Source: Agrobacterium tumefaciens (GTDB taxonomy: Bacteria; Pseudomonadota; Alphaproteobacteria; Rhizobiales; Rhizobiaceae). Taken from it: 64,000 bases of DNA. Of this stretch, positions 39,088-47,159 are shown piece by piece. The DNA lies in NCBI RefSeq assembly GCF_005221325.1, contig NZ_CP039889.1, positions 186,001-250,000 on the forward strand, written 5' to 3'. The notes beneath the pieces were generated by a model. It was not told where the DNA came from. It ran no database searches and saw only the letters and a program-made list of their open reading frames with translations. The position numbers and the translations under genes were made by a program. Position 1 is the first letter of the stretch, and the number at the start of each line of letters is the position of its first letter.

Positions 39088-41099
39088 GCATATCGATGGG
39101 TTTTTCCGTAGCCGTCGCGCTTTTCCAGCTTACGGCGCTGTATCTGGGCGGTGCGGATGTGACCCTTTCCTTGGCGGGCGTCGTGATGGCGTTCAGTCTG
39201 GGAGTCATGGCAACCGGCGATGCTGTGCTTCGATGGGTGGATATGCCGATTAAGGCACATCTTCCCGCGGCGTTCGTTATTGGATATGGCATCGTTTCCG
39301 TGACGCTGTTCGTGCTTTCGCGAAGCATCGGACTATCGCCACTGACCGGCATCCTCCTTCTAGCTGTTCCAGCACTGCCCGCTCTAGTGCTATTCGCTCG
39401 AACAAACACCCTAGAGGATTTGACAGATCTCGGCTGGTTAGTCGTCATCGCGGCCTGTATCGGGGCGATCGCCTTGTCAGCAATATGCAGTCCTATTGCA
39501 ATCCAAACCCGCGGAATCCTCACAAGCTGGTATGATTTTTTTCTGCACGGTATCAGCATTCAGGCTTTTGCAAGTTTTCAGGATCGTCCGTCGGATCCCG
39601 AAATGGTGGGCGCGACGCTGGTTGCTTATCATTACGCGCCCTTCCTGCCCCCAGCAGCGATCGTCGAAGCGACTCGGATCTCCGGATTGATGGCCGCAAC
39701 CGCAAATCTTTTGCCCCTCGGCCTGCTGGTCGGTGCCTTGGGGCTTTATGCTCTGGTTACGCAGCTGGCGGATCGCTCGGCGGCAATCATCGCGCTCGCG
39801 CTTCTTGTGGTCGTGCCGGATCCAGCCGACTATATGCTGCGTTCAGGCTGGTTCGACGTGGCATGGCTACTGTTTGGCTCCCCAGGATCTGGCTACGGAA
39901 TGGGCCTGTGTTTCATCGCCGCGAGCTGTCTCGCCGCCGCACTATCCGGAGTGGAGCATCGATGCCGTATCCTGCTGCTTTGCGCAGGGCTTGCGCTCAT
40001 TGCCATCCTTGAGCGCGTACAGATGTTCATGCTGCTCGCACCGCCACTGTTCGCGGTATGGCTCTGGGCGGTTACGCCGCGTAGGCACCAACAAATTGCT
40101 TTAGCCGTCGCGGTGATCGCGCTCGCGCTGCCCGCCATCCTAATGCTGCTTCCCGACCTCCGGGCCGAATGGCTGGCATGGGCGCGGGTGCTCGAATACA
40201 TGGATCTAGCGGTCACTTGGTCGGAGCATTACGGCCAGTGGGTCGCGCCATGGATCGGCACGGATTTTGCTGGTCGGGCTGCGCAACTGGTGCTGATTGT
40301 AGCGCTGAGCCTCGGAGTTTTTCTGCTGGCAGCGCCCGTGGCGGCTTTCGGGAAGCTGCGCCGGGTCGGCGCGGAGCCGATGGATTTGCTGCCCCCGATC
40401 ACCTTGAGCATTTATGTCCTGTTGATCCTTTTCGCTCCCCCCGGAGGCAACGGTGACAGCAGCGAGTATAAGCATCGCCACTTCGTTGAGCTCTATTGGT
40501 TGTTTGTCGGGTTTACCGCCGCCTGGCTGACCAAAGCTCTACCGCCAAGAAGCGTTAGACCGTTAGCTGGACTATCAGCCATTGCAGCCGGGATGGTGTG
40601 CGGTCTGCTGACAGGTCGCCCCATCGACGCGCCGAACGTCGTCGCCATGCCCTGGGCGCGGGCATTCCACAGCCAGCAGGTTACAAAAGGGATACCGGAA
40701 GCTGCAATCTTCCTGGCCGCAGGGGCCAAGCCGAGTGATGTCCTGGCGGCGGATGCAGCGACCTCGCAGGAGCGAATCGGACCGCTGAGCGAACTAATGG
40801 GCCTTGTCGACGTACAAGCCTATCTCGCGCGTGGGGACCTCAAGGCTTTGCGCTCCAACTGCCACGCGGCGGCGGTCGCAGACCGCCTGAGCCTGCTTAA
40901 GCGTGTGGACGCGGCCAAGAACGCCGATGTAGCACTCGGACTCTTGTCGGAGGCGGGTATCAGATATTTTCTGCCACTTTCGGGTTTACCGCGCTGGGAT
41001 GCTGCGGGTGCGCAAGCCGCATTCTTGACCGGCGCGGTTGCGGTCTATATCGTCCCGACGTCGGACAAAGCAGCCCTCGTCGAGACGGTATGTCCTTGA
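39084..41099 (+). CDS. Large polytopic membrane protein, candidate GT-C glycosyltransferase
   Basis: 671 aa with roughly twelve or more hydrophobic helices over the first 500 residues and a soluble C-terminal domain of about 150 residues (from roughly AAIFLAAGAKPSDVLAADA). An early periplasmic loop contains SWYDFFLHGISIQAFASF, the sort of aromatic and acidic stretch found near the active site of GT-C enzymes that use polyprenyl-phosphate sugars. No named family is recognised. In Gtr cassettes the third gene is such a large membrane transferase, so it is the likely one here. Overlaps the methyltransferase stop by four bases. Confidence 0.6.
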   Translation: MSISMGFSVAVALFQLTALYLGGADVTLSLAGVVMAFSLGVMATGDAVLRWVDMPIKAHLPAAFVIGYGIVSVTLFVLSRSIGLSPLTGILLLAVPALPALVLFARTNTLEDLTDLGWLVVIAACIGAIALSAICSPIAIQTRGILTSWYDFFLHGISIQAFASFQDRPSDPEMVGATLVAYHYAPFLPPAAIVEATRISGLMAATANLLPLGLLVGALGLYALVTQLADRSAAIIALALLVVVPDPADYMLRSGWFDVAWLLFGSPGSGYGMGLCFIAASCLAAALSGVEHRCRILLLCAGLALIAILERVQMFMLLAPPLFAVWLWAVTPRRHQQIALAVAVIALALPAILMLLPDLRAEWLAWARVLEYMDLAVTWSEHYGQWVAPWIGTDFAGRAAQLVLIVALSLGVFLLAAPVAAFGKLRRVGAEPMDLLPPITLSIYVLLILFAPPGGNGDSSEYKHRHFVELYWLFVGFTAAWLTKALPPRSVRPLAGLSAIAAGMVCGLLTGRPIDAPNVVAMPWARAFHSQQVTKGIPEAAIFLAAGAKPSDVLAADAATSQERIGPLSELMGLVDVQAYLARGDLKALRSNCHAAAVADRLSLLKRVDAAKNADVALGLLSEAGIRYFLPLSGLPRWDAAGAQAAFLTGAVAVYIVPTSDKAALVETVCP

Positions 41100-41129
41100 C
41101 CATAGCGTGGAATCCGTAAGAGCAGCAAA

Positions 41130-42305
41130 GTGAAGGCAATGGTTCAGCAACAGGGTGATATTATCGCGTTCAACTGGCCCTACATGACAGGGCGGGAATT
41201 GCATTATATCGCTCAATGCCACGCCAACGGCCGCTTTGCCGGTGATGGGGCGTTCACGCGGCTCTGCCATCAATGGCTGCGCGAGCGTACGGGCGCACCC
41301 GGCGCATTGCTAACGCATTCGTGCACCGCGGCTTTGGAGATGGCGGCCATCCTTTTGAATCTGCAGCCGGGAGACGAGGTTATCATGCCGTCGTTCACGT
41401 TCGTTTCAACGGCGAACGCCTTTGTCTTGCGCGGGGCAGTGCCAGTGTTTGTCGATATCCGGCCGGACACACTTAATCTTGATGAAACCCAAATTGAGGC
41501 AGCGATCACATCTCGCACCCGTGCCATTGCACCCGTGCACTATGCGGGTATTGGCGCCGAGATGGACCAGATTAACGCCATCGCCGCAAAGCACGGCCTC
41601 GCCGTGGTTGAGGACGCGGCGCAAGGTGTCGCCTCCTTCTACCGTGGCCAACCCCTGGGCAGCCTGGGCACTTATGGCGCCTTCAGCTTCCACGAGACGA
41701 AGAACGTCATCTCGGGTGAAGGTGGAGCGTTGATCGTGAACGATCCCGCAAAGGTGCTCGAGGCTGAAATTGTCCGAGAAAAAGGGACAGATCGCAGCCG
41801 GTTCCTGCGCGGCGAGGTGGACAAATACACCTGGCGCCGTGTTGGATCGTCCTTTTTGCCCGGAGAGTTGATTGCGGCATTCCTGTGGGCGCAGTTGCAG
41901 GAGGCCGACAGCATCACTGCTACCCGACTCACCGCCTGGAACCGCTACTTTTCTCTGACAGAGACGCTTGAGGGGGCGGGACTTTTACGCCGCCCCTTTG
42001 TGCCTCCTCATTGCACGCATAACGCACATATGTTCTACATCCTGCTTGCCGACGGAATTGATCGCGGCGCGGTGTTGTCAGGACTCGCCGCCGCTGGCGT
42101 TAATGCGGTATTTCATTATGTACCGCTGCATTCCTCACCCGCCGGGCTCGGCCGTTATGACGGATCGCTTCCGGTTACGGATCATCTGCATGGACGGCTG
42201 ATTCGCCTGCCCCTGTGGTGCGGCCTAACCGAGGCGCAGCAGCAACGTGTCGTGGAGACGCTGTCCGGCCTGCTGCATTCTGCTATGGTGCGGGCCGCAG
42301 GCTGA
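41130..42305 (+). CDS. WecE/RffA-like dTDP-4-keto-6-deoxyhexose aminotransferase
   Basis: 391 aa DegT/DnrJ/EryC1 aminotransferase. The PLP Lys lies in FHETKNVISGEGG (Lys 191), with VEDAAQG upstream for cofactor binding. REKGTDRSRFLRGEVDKYTW matches the sugar-binding stretch of WecE, which makes dTDP-4-amino-4,6-dideoxy-galactose (Fuc4N) from dTDP-4-keto-6-deoxyglucose. GTG at 41130 or ATG at 41139 may start it. It is last in the island operon and supplies the amino sugar that the NeuD-like enzyme could acylate. The rml genes for the precursor are not in the window. Confidence 0.87.
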   Translation: MKAMVQQQGDIIAFNWPYMTGRELHYIAQCHANGRFAGDGAFTRLCHQWLRERTGAPGALLTHSCTAALEMAAILLNLQPGDEVIMPSFTFVSTANAFVLRGAVPVFVDIRPDTLNLDETQIEAAITSRTRAIAPVHYAGIGAEMDQINAIAAKHGLAVVEDAAQGVASFYRGQPLGSLGTYGAFSFHETKNVISGEGGALIVNDPAKVLEAEIVREKGTDRSRFLRGEVDKYTWRRVGSSFLPGELIAAFLWAQLQEADSITATRLTAWNRYFSLTETLEGAGLLRRPFVPPHCTHNAHMFYILLADGIDRGAVLSGLAAAGVNAVFHYVPLHSSPAGLGRYDGSLPVTDHLHGRLIRLPLWCGLTEAQQQRVVETLSGLLHSAMVRAAG

Positions 42306-42405
42306 GAAGTATTGCCGCGCTGAGCTACTGGTCAACTCTTATGGCCTGCAGACTCCCAGCCCCCGAATTCAGGGTGGAATGAGGCTGCATATCTTGGCAG
42401 CTTAT

Positions 42406-42490
42406 TTACCGCGCCTTCTTTGGCGGAACCTCCGCAGCGACGAAAAAGCCGTCCCATGGGTCCTTCCTAAGCGCGGAAAGGCGCGCGCCG
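42406..42490 (-). repeat. Right copy of the ligD-end direct repeat flanking the island
   Basis: The last ~28 codons and stop of the intact ligD, in direct orientation with the fragment at 33713-33797 and about 89 percent identical. Together they bracket the polysaccharide island, with the boundary on the right at the ligD stop codon. Confidence 0.8.
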
Positions 42491-44898
42491 ATATTGCTCA
42501 CTGTAAAGTGCATAGGGCCGATATCCGCAGTGAGTTCCGACCATTCGAGCGGCGCGGAAATGGCGGCACCCGGTCGGGCGCGCGTCGAATAGGCTGCAAC
42601 CGCCGTATTGCCCCTGCCGTTGCGCAGATAATCGATGAAAATGCGGCCCTGACGTTTCGCCTTGGTGGCGACAGAGAGGTATTTCTCCGGTTCGGCCTTC
42701 GACATATCCGCCGCCATGGCTTTGGCGAAGGCCTTGACGGGCGCCCAGCCCGCCTGTGGTTTCAGTGGTGCGACCACATGCAGCCCCTTGCCGCCCGAGG
42801 TCTTGACGAAGGCGGCAAGTCCGGCCTCTTCAAAGCGCCGTTTCAATTCGTGCGCCGCCTCGATCACCGCGTCCCAAGCCACGTCCTCGCCGGGGTCGAT
42901 ATCCATGGTGATCATATCAGGCTTTTCCCAATTGGCGGTGGTGACGCCCCAAGGGTGGATTTCAAGCGCGGCGGATTGCACAAGCGCCATCATGCCGTCG
43001 AAATCGGTGATGCGGATCAGCGGTTCGCCGCCCTTGTCCTTGGGATCCTTGATCTGTTCGATTGCCTTGTTGATGCCGCGCCAGGCGTGTTTCTGGAAAA
43101 ACCGTTGGCCCTCTATGCCCTCCGGGCAACGCAGCAGCGCAAGCGGCCGATTGACGACAAAGGGCGCCATGTGCCGCCAGACCTGCGCATAATAGTCCGC
43201 AAGCCCCTCCTTGGTCACGCCATCATCCGGCCAATAGAGCCGGTCGGGGTGGGTGAACTTGACCTTCGACTGCGGCGCATTGGTATCAGACACGGCTTTC
43301 TCCTCGCGTTCAATCTCGCCTGCCGGCTTGTCCTCGCGCAGGCCCCGGAAGGATGCGTGACGCAGATTGCCATCTCCCGACCATGCGCGAAACTCCACTT
43401 CCGCCACCAGTTCCGGCTCCACGAAATGGAGATCGCGGCGGGCAAGCGCTGTCAGCTTGTCGCGGAAGGGGCTGTCCTCGCGTTCCAGCGGCTTCAGACG
43501 AGAAAATATCATCTCCGCGACTTCGCCGGAATAACCGGTGCCGACACGGCCGACATGGCGCAGCTTGCCTTTTTCATAGACCCCGAGTGCCAGCGAACCG
43601 ATGGCATGTTCCGAGGTCGAGGAGACGGTATAACCGCCAATGACAAATTCCTGCCGCATTGAACATTTGGACTTTACCCATTCGCCCTTACGACCGGAAA
43701 CGTATTTGCTGCTCTTGACCTTGGAAATCACGCCTTCGAGGCTGAGCCGGCAGGCATGGTCCAACACCAGCGCGCCACTTTCCTCGAAATGCTGGCTATA
43801 GCGGAGATGGGGATCGCCGCCCGGCAACAGCTTTTCCAGCAACGCCTTTCGTTCGCTCAATGCCGCGCCGCGCAGGTCACTGCCGTCAAGATAGAGCAGA
43901 TCGAAGGCATAAAAGACAAAACGGTCGTCGCGCCCTTCGCTCAGATCTTTCTGCAGGGCGGAGAAGTCAGAAGCGCCGCTATCGCGTTCGACAACGATTT
44001 CGCCGTCGATCAGAACGGTTTCCGCCGGCAGCGCCTTGAGTGCCGCCGTCACAGCGGTGCCGAATTTCTCCGCCCAGTCCAGCCCGCTACGGGTCAGCAG
44101 CTGAAGTTTACCTTGATCGACACGCGCCTGCAGCCGGTAACCGTCGAATTTGATTTCGTGCAGCCAGCGTGATCCCTCCGGCGGTTTCGGCTTCAGCGTG
44201 GCGAGTGCGGGCGGCACGAAGGATGGCAAGGCCTGTTTGCGTGCTCCTTTGGGCAGCGCATGCGCCTGTTTCTGGCCGGATGTCGATGCGGCGGCCTTTT
44301 TTGAGACCGGCTTGGAATTCCAGGTATCCTCCGGGTTTTTCGCGACCTCCTCGACGCTGCGGCCGGTCTTTACCGATTCCGGCCTTTCCCTGAGAATGTC
44401 AGCACCGCCTTTATGCCTTGCCTCCTCATCGTCACCCTTGATCAGCAGCCAGTTCTCCCGGCTTTCGCCGGGCTTTCCGTGCATGCGGATCAGATGCCAG
44501 CGGCCCTTCAGCTTTTCGCCCTCCAGCTCGAATTCCAGATGGCCCTTGCGATAACCCTTCCTGGCGTCACCAATCGGCTGCCAGCTGCCGCGATCCCAGA
44601 CGATCACGGTGCCGCCGCCATATTGTCCCTTGGGGATGACGCCTTCAAAGTCGCCATAACTCAGCGGATGGTCTTCCACATGCACGGCAAGGCGCTTGTC
44701 TTCAGGATCGAGGCTCGGGCCGCGCGTCACCGCCCAGCTTTTCAGCACCCCATCCATTTCCAGGCGAAAATCATAATGCAGGCGGCGGGCATCGTGTTTC
44801 TGGATCACGAAGCTCGATCCCGGTTTTTCAGCCTTTGTACCCTTGGGCTCCGGCGTCTTGTCGAAACTGCGCTTGGCGTTATAGGTCTGCAACCCCAT
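42406..44898 (-). CDS. ligD: ATP-dependent DNA ligase D (phosphoesterase-ligase-polymerase)
   Basis: 830 aa with the three LigD domains. The order is an N-terminal 3'-phosphoesterase (about 30-170, with HDARRLHYDFRLE and a conserved GVIPKGQYGGG), a central ATP ligase (nucleotidylated Lys near 250 in EIKFDGYR, later EGVISKVKSSKYV), and a C-terminal primase-type polymerase (about 535-830, metal site in MDIDPGED). It repairs double-strand breaks with Ku by end joining. It starts three bases after the ku stop, as one operon with ku and a 95-aa gene. The 3' end is the integration or recombination point of the island. Confidence 0.96.
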   Translation of the reverse strand: MGLQTYNAKRSFDKTPEPKGTKAEKPGSSFVIQKHDARRLHYDFRLEMDGVLKSWAVTRGPSLDPEDKRLAVHVEDHPLSYGDFEGVIPKGQYGGGTVIVWDRGSWQPIGDARKGYRKGHLEFELEGEKLKGRWHLIRMHGKPGESRENWLLIKGDDEEARHKGGADILRERPESVKTGRSVEEVAKNPEDTWNSKPVSKKAAASTSGQKQAHALPKGARKQALPSFVPPALATLKPKPPEGSRWLHEIKFDGYRLQARVDQGKLQLLTRSGLDWAEKFGTAVTAALKALPAETVLIDGEIVVERDSGASDFSALQKDLSEGRDDRFVFYAFDLLYLDGSDLRGAALSERKALLEKLLPGGDPHLRYSQHFEESGALVLDHACRLSLEGVISKVKSSKYVSGRKGEWVKSKCSMRQEFVIGGYTVSSTSEHAIGSLALGVYEKGKLRHVGRVGTGYSGEVAEMIFSRLKPLEREDSPFRDKLTALARRDLHFVEPELVAEVEFRAWSGDGNLRHASFRGLREDKPAGEIEREEKAVSDTNAPQSKVKFTHPDRLYWPDDGVTKEGLADYYAQVWRHMAPFVVNRPLALLRCPEGIEGQRFFQKHAWRGINKAIEQIKDPKDKGGEPLIRITDFDGMMALVQSAALEIHPWGVTTANWEKPDMITMDIDPGEDVAWDAVIEAAHELKRRFEEAGLAAFVKTSGGKGLHVVAPLKPQAGWAPVKAFAKAMAADMSKAEPEKYLSVATKAKRQGRIFIDYLRNGRGNTAVAAYSTRARPGAAISAPLEWSELTADIGPMHFTVSNIGARLSALRKDPWDGFFVAAEVPPKKAR

Positions 44899-44901
44899 GG
44901 A

Positions 44902-45735
44902 TCAGCTCGCTTTCCGCGAGGCCTTACGGCCTGCCGCCGTGGCCTTTTTCCCGCTGCCTGCTCCGGCACCGACACTGCGGCGCAGGGCCTCCTTGAGATC
45001 GATGATATTGTCCTCCTTGCGCTGAGGCGGTTTGGCGATTTCCCGGCCTTCGATCTTGGCTTTCACCAGTTCCGCCAGCGCATCATTATACCGGTCGCTA
45101 TAGTCGGCCGGTTCGAATGTACCCGCCCTTTTTTCGATGATGTGGCCGGCAAGTTCCAGCATTTCATCATCGAATTCGATATCGGGGATCGACTTGAAGA
45201 CGGATGTCTCCGAGCGAACCTCGTAGCTGAAATTCAGTGTGGTCGCGACAAGCGCCTTGCCACTCGGTCGGATCAGCAGAATACGGTTGCGGCGGAAAAG
45301 CACGGCTTCGCCGAGTGCTACGACATTCTCGTCGTCCATCGCCTTGGCAAGAAGCGTCAGCGCCTCTTCGCCACCCTCCCCGGTCGGCGCGAGATAATAG
45401 GACTTGTCGAAATAGAGCTTGTCGATCTCGTCACAGGGCAGAAAATGTTTGACGTGGATGACCTTGTCACTATCAGGCATCAGCTTTGCGATCTCGTCAC
45501 CCTCAATGACGATGTGGTCGCCATTGTCGAGTTCATATCCCTTGACCTGATCGTCGCGAAGCACTGGCTCGCCCGTATCGCTATCGACATATTGCCGTTC
45601 AACGCGGTGGCCCGTCTTGCGGTTGACGATATTGAACGAAATCTTCTCCGCCGAGGTCATCGCGGAATAAAGGCCGATTTCACAGTTGAAATCGGCAAAC
45701 GACAGATGCCCTTTCCAGCTCGCCCGACGGTTCAT
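44902..45735 (-). CDS. ku: Ku-family DNA end-binding protein (right copy, ligD-linked)
   Basis: 277 aa Ku. The core begins WKGHLSFADFNCEIGLYSAM, followed by VERQYVDSDTGEPV and the FLPCDEIDKLYFDKSYYLAP strands. A Lys/Arg-rich tail (KKATAAGRKASRKAS) gives DNA contacts. It differs clearly from the left Ku in both core and tail, so the two are old paralogues rather than a recent duplication. It overlaps the upstream 95-aa gene by four bases and is followed at once by ligD, so it is probably the main partner of that ligase. Confidence 0.94.
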   Translation of the reverse strand: MNRRASWKGHLSFADFNCEIGLYSAMTSAEKISFNIVNRKTGHRVERQYVDSDTGEPVLRDDQVKGYELDNGDHIVIEGDEIAKLMPDSDKVIHVKHFLPCDEIDKLYFDKSYYLAPTGEGGEEALTLLAKAMDDENVVALGEAVLFRRNRILLIRPSGKALVATTLNFSYEVRSETSVFKSIPDIEFDDEMLELAGHIIEKRAGTFEPADYSDRYNDALAELVKAKIEGREIAKPPQRKEDNIIDLKEALRRSVGAGAGSGKKATAAGRKASRKAS

Positions 45736-46019
45736 GATTGTCGCCCCTCGCCACCGTGACGGAATAAGGCTTCACCGGGCCGGCCACCGGCGAGAATTCG
45801 CTCGATCGCCGGTACATCCTCTTCTGCCAGAACCGGCACCGGATCGGAGGCCATGGCCTCCAGCACTTCCGGCGACAGCCCGCCATTGCGAATGACCCAT
45901 TCCATGGCTTCGCGCGTCTGCCGTTCCGCTTTCAATTGCGCATAGAGCGCCAATATCAGCCGGTCGCGGACATCGAAGCTTTTCAGGCCTTTGTCTGAAC
46001 GTTCTGACTGTTGTTTCAT
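45732..46019 (-). CDS. Hypothetical protein, first gene of the ku-ligD operon (95 aa)
   Basis: A 95-aa soluble protein with a helical first half (RDRLILALYAQLKAERQTREAMEWVI) and an acidic, proline-containing second half. Its stop overlaps the ku start by four bases (ATGA), so it is translated with ku and ligD. I recognise no family. Its position suggests a small partner or regulator of end joining, but nothing in the sequence proves that. The start at 46019 is the only sensible ATG. Confidence 0.6.
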   Translation of the reverse strand: MKQQSERSDKGLKSFDVRDRLILALYAQLKAERQTREAMEWVIRNGGLSPEVLEAMASDPVPVLAEEDVPAIERILAGGRPGEALFRHGGEGRQS

Positions 46020-46061
46020 GTCGAAACCCTCAAAGCCCGCCCGGCGATGGCGGAAGCCGCC

Positions 46062-46955
46062 TCAGGCAATGCCCCTGCCGCCGGTCACGCCATAGACCTC
46101 GCCGTTGATGAAGCTTGCGTCCTGCGAGGCCAGCAGCACATAAACGGGCGCCAGTTCCACCGGCTGTCCCGGGCGGCCGAAATCGCTGTCCTTGCCGAAA
46201 TTCTTCACCTTCTCATCCGGCTGGCCGCCGCTCGGCTGAAGAACCGTCCAGAACGGACCGGGCGCCACCGCATTGGCGCGCACGCCCTTTTCGATCAGCT
46301 GCTTTGCGAGGGCCTTGGTATAAGCGACGATACCGGCTTTGGTCGTGGCGTAATCGAGAAGGATGGCCGATGGTTCATAGGCCTGGATGGAGGCGGTGGT
46401 GATAACAGACGAACCCGGCTTCAGATAGGGAACAGCCGCCTGCGCAATCCAGTGCAACGCATAAAGATTGGTCTTCATGGTGCGGTCGAAATCATCGGTC
46501 GAGAGTTCTTCGATGTCTTCGCGATATTGCTGCCTTGCGGCGTTGACGACCAGAATATCCAGCCCGTTGAGATCGCTGACGGCTTTCTCGACCAGTTCGC
46601 GGCACCAAGCCTCATGGGTAATATCGCCAGGCAGTGCCACCGCCACGCGGCCTTCCGCCTCGATCAGCGCCACGACCTCCTCGGCGTCCGATTCTTCTTC
46701 CGGCAGATAGGATATCGCGACATCGGCCCCTTCCCGGGCAAAAGCGATAGCGACCGCGCGGCCGATGCCGGAATCGCCGCCGGTAATCAGCGCTTTCCGC
46801 CCGGCAAGCTTGCCAGCGCCCTTGTAGCTCTTTTCACCATGATCAGGGAAAGGCGTCATATTCGTCACCAGACCCGGCATTTCCTGGGTGGGGGTCGAAA
46901 ACGGCGGGCGCGGATACTGGCTGCGCGGATCCTGTGGCTCGAGGCGGTCTGTCAT
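46062..46955 (-). CDS. Short-chain dehydrogenase/reductase of the general-stress (YhdF/GsiB-linked) type
   Basis: 297 aa. A long N-terminal extension rich in Pro (SQYPRPPFSTPTQEMPG) precedes the SDR fold. It has the NAD(P) motif TGGDSGIGRA near residue 56, an NAAR version of the NNAG motif, and the active-site YATTKAG. This extended form is the YhdF/YdaD-like oxidoreductase family linked to general stress and often placed near ku-ligD and catalase genes in rhizobia. ATG 46955 follows GGGAGAT. It ends 42 bases before the 95-aa gene and may be part of the same stress transcript. Substrate unknown. Confidence 0.85.
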   Translation of the reverse strand: MTDRLEPQDPRSQYPRPPFSTPTQEMPGLVTNMTPFPDHGEKSYKGAGKLAGRKALITGGDSGIGRAVAIAFAREGADVAISYLPEEESDAEEVVALIEAEGRVAVALPGDITHEAWCRELVEKAVSDLNGLDILVVNAARQQYREDIEELSTDDFDRTMKTNLYALHWIAQAAVPYLKPGSSVITTASIQAYEPSAILLDYATTKAGIVAYTKALAKQLIEKGVRANAVAPGPFWTVLQPSGGQPDEKVKNFGKDSDFGRPGQPVELAPVYVLLASQDASFINGEVYGVTGGRGIA

Positions 46956-47128
46956 CACGATATCTCCCATCGATAGAGGTCCATCCGTGGCGCGTCCATA
47001 ACACGGGCATCATACCGCCCGGTCAGGCTGATCTTCGGTGCCCATGAGGCTACCGCAGCGTGGACGCACCACACGCAACCCTAACGATCTGCCTTCGCTC
47101 TCGTTCCATCGAATATGGGAAAGGAAGG

Positions 47129-47151
47129 GCGACGGCACCCTGCGCCGTCGC
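47129..47151. terminator. Hairpin after the GGDEF-EAL gene, possible terminator
   Basis: GCGACGGC (47129-47136) pairs perfectly with GCCGTCGC (47144-47151) around a seven-base loop, nine bases beyond the stop of the signalling gene on the - strand. The - strand continues CCTTCCTTTCC, pyrimidine-rich but not a clean T-run, so termination may be partial. Confidence 0.4.
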
Positions 47152-47159
47152 ATCTTTCA

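Larger units (their letters stand above)
33798..42405. other. Polysaccharide-modification gene island inserted between ku and ligD
   Basis: About 8.6 kb carrying nine same-strand genes with mostly overlapping starts and stops. It is bounded on the left by a ligD 3'-end fragment and on the right by the 3' end of the intact ligD, both in the same orientation. By eye its codons are less GC-saturated than its neighbours (more TTA, CTA, ATA and GTA), and two genes use TTG starts, consistent with foreign origin. No integrase or transposase is present. The boundary repeats are solid; the mechanism of entry is inference. Confidence 0.7.

Noticed and set aside
33798..42405. Integrase-carrying genomic island or prophage
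   Set aside because: The flanking repeats suggest insertion, but no integrase, transposase or phage structural gene is present, so a currently mobile element is not supported.
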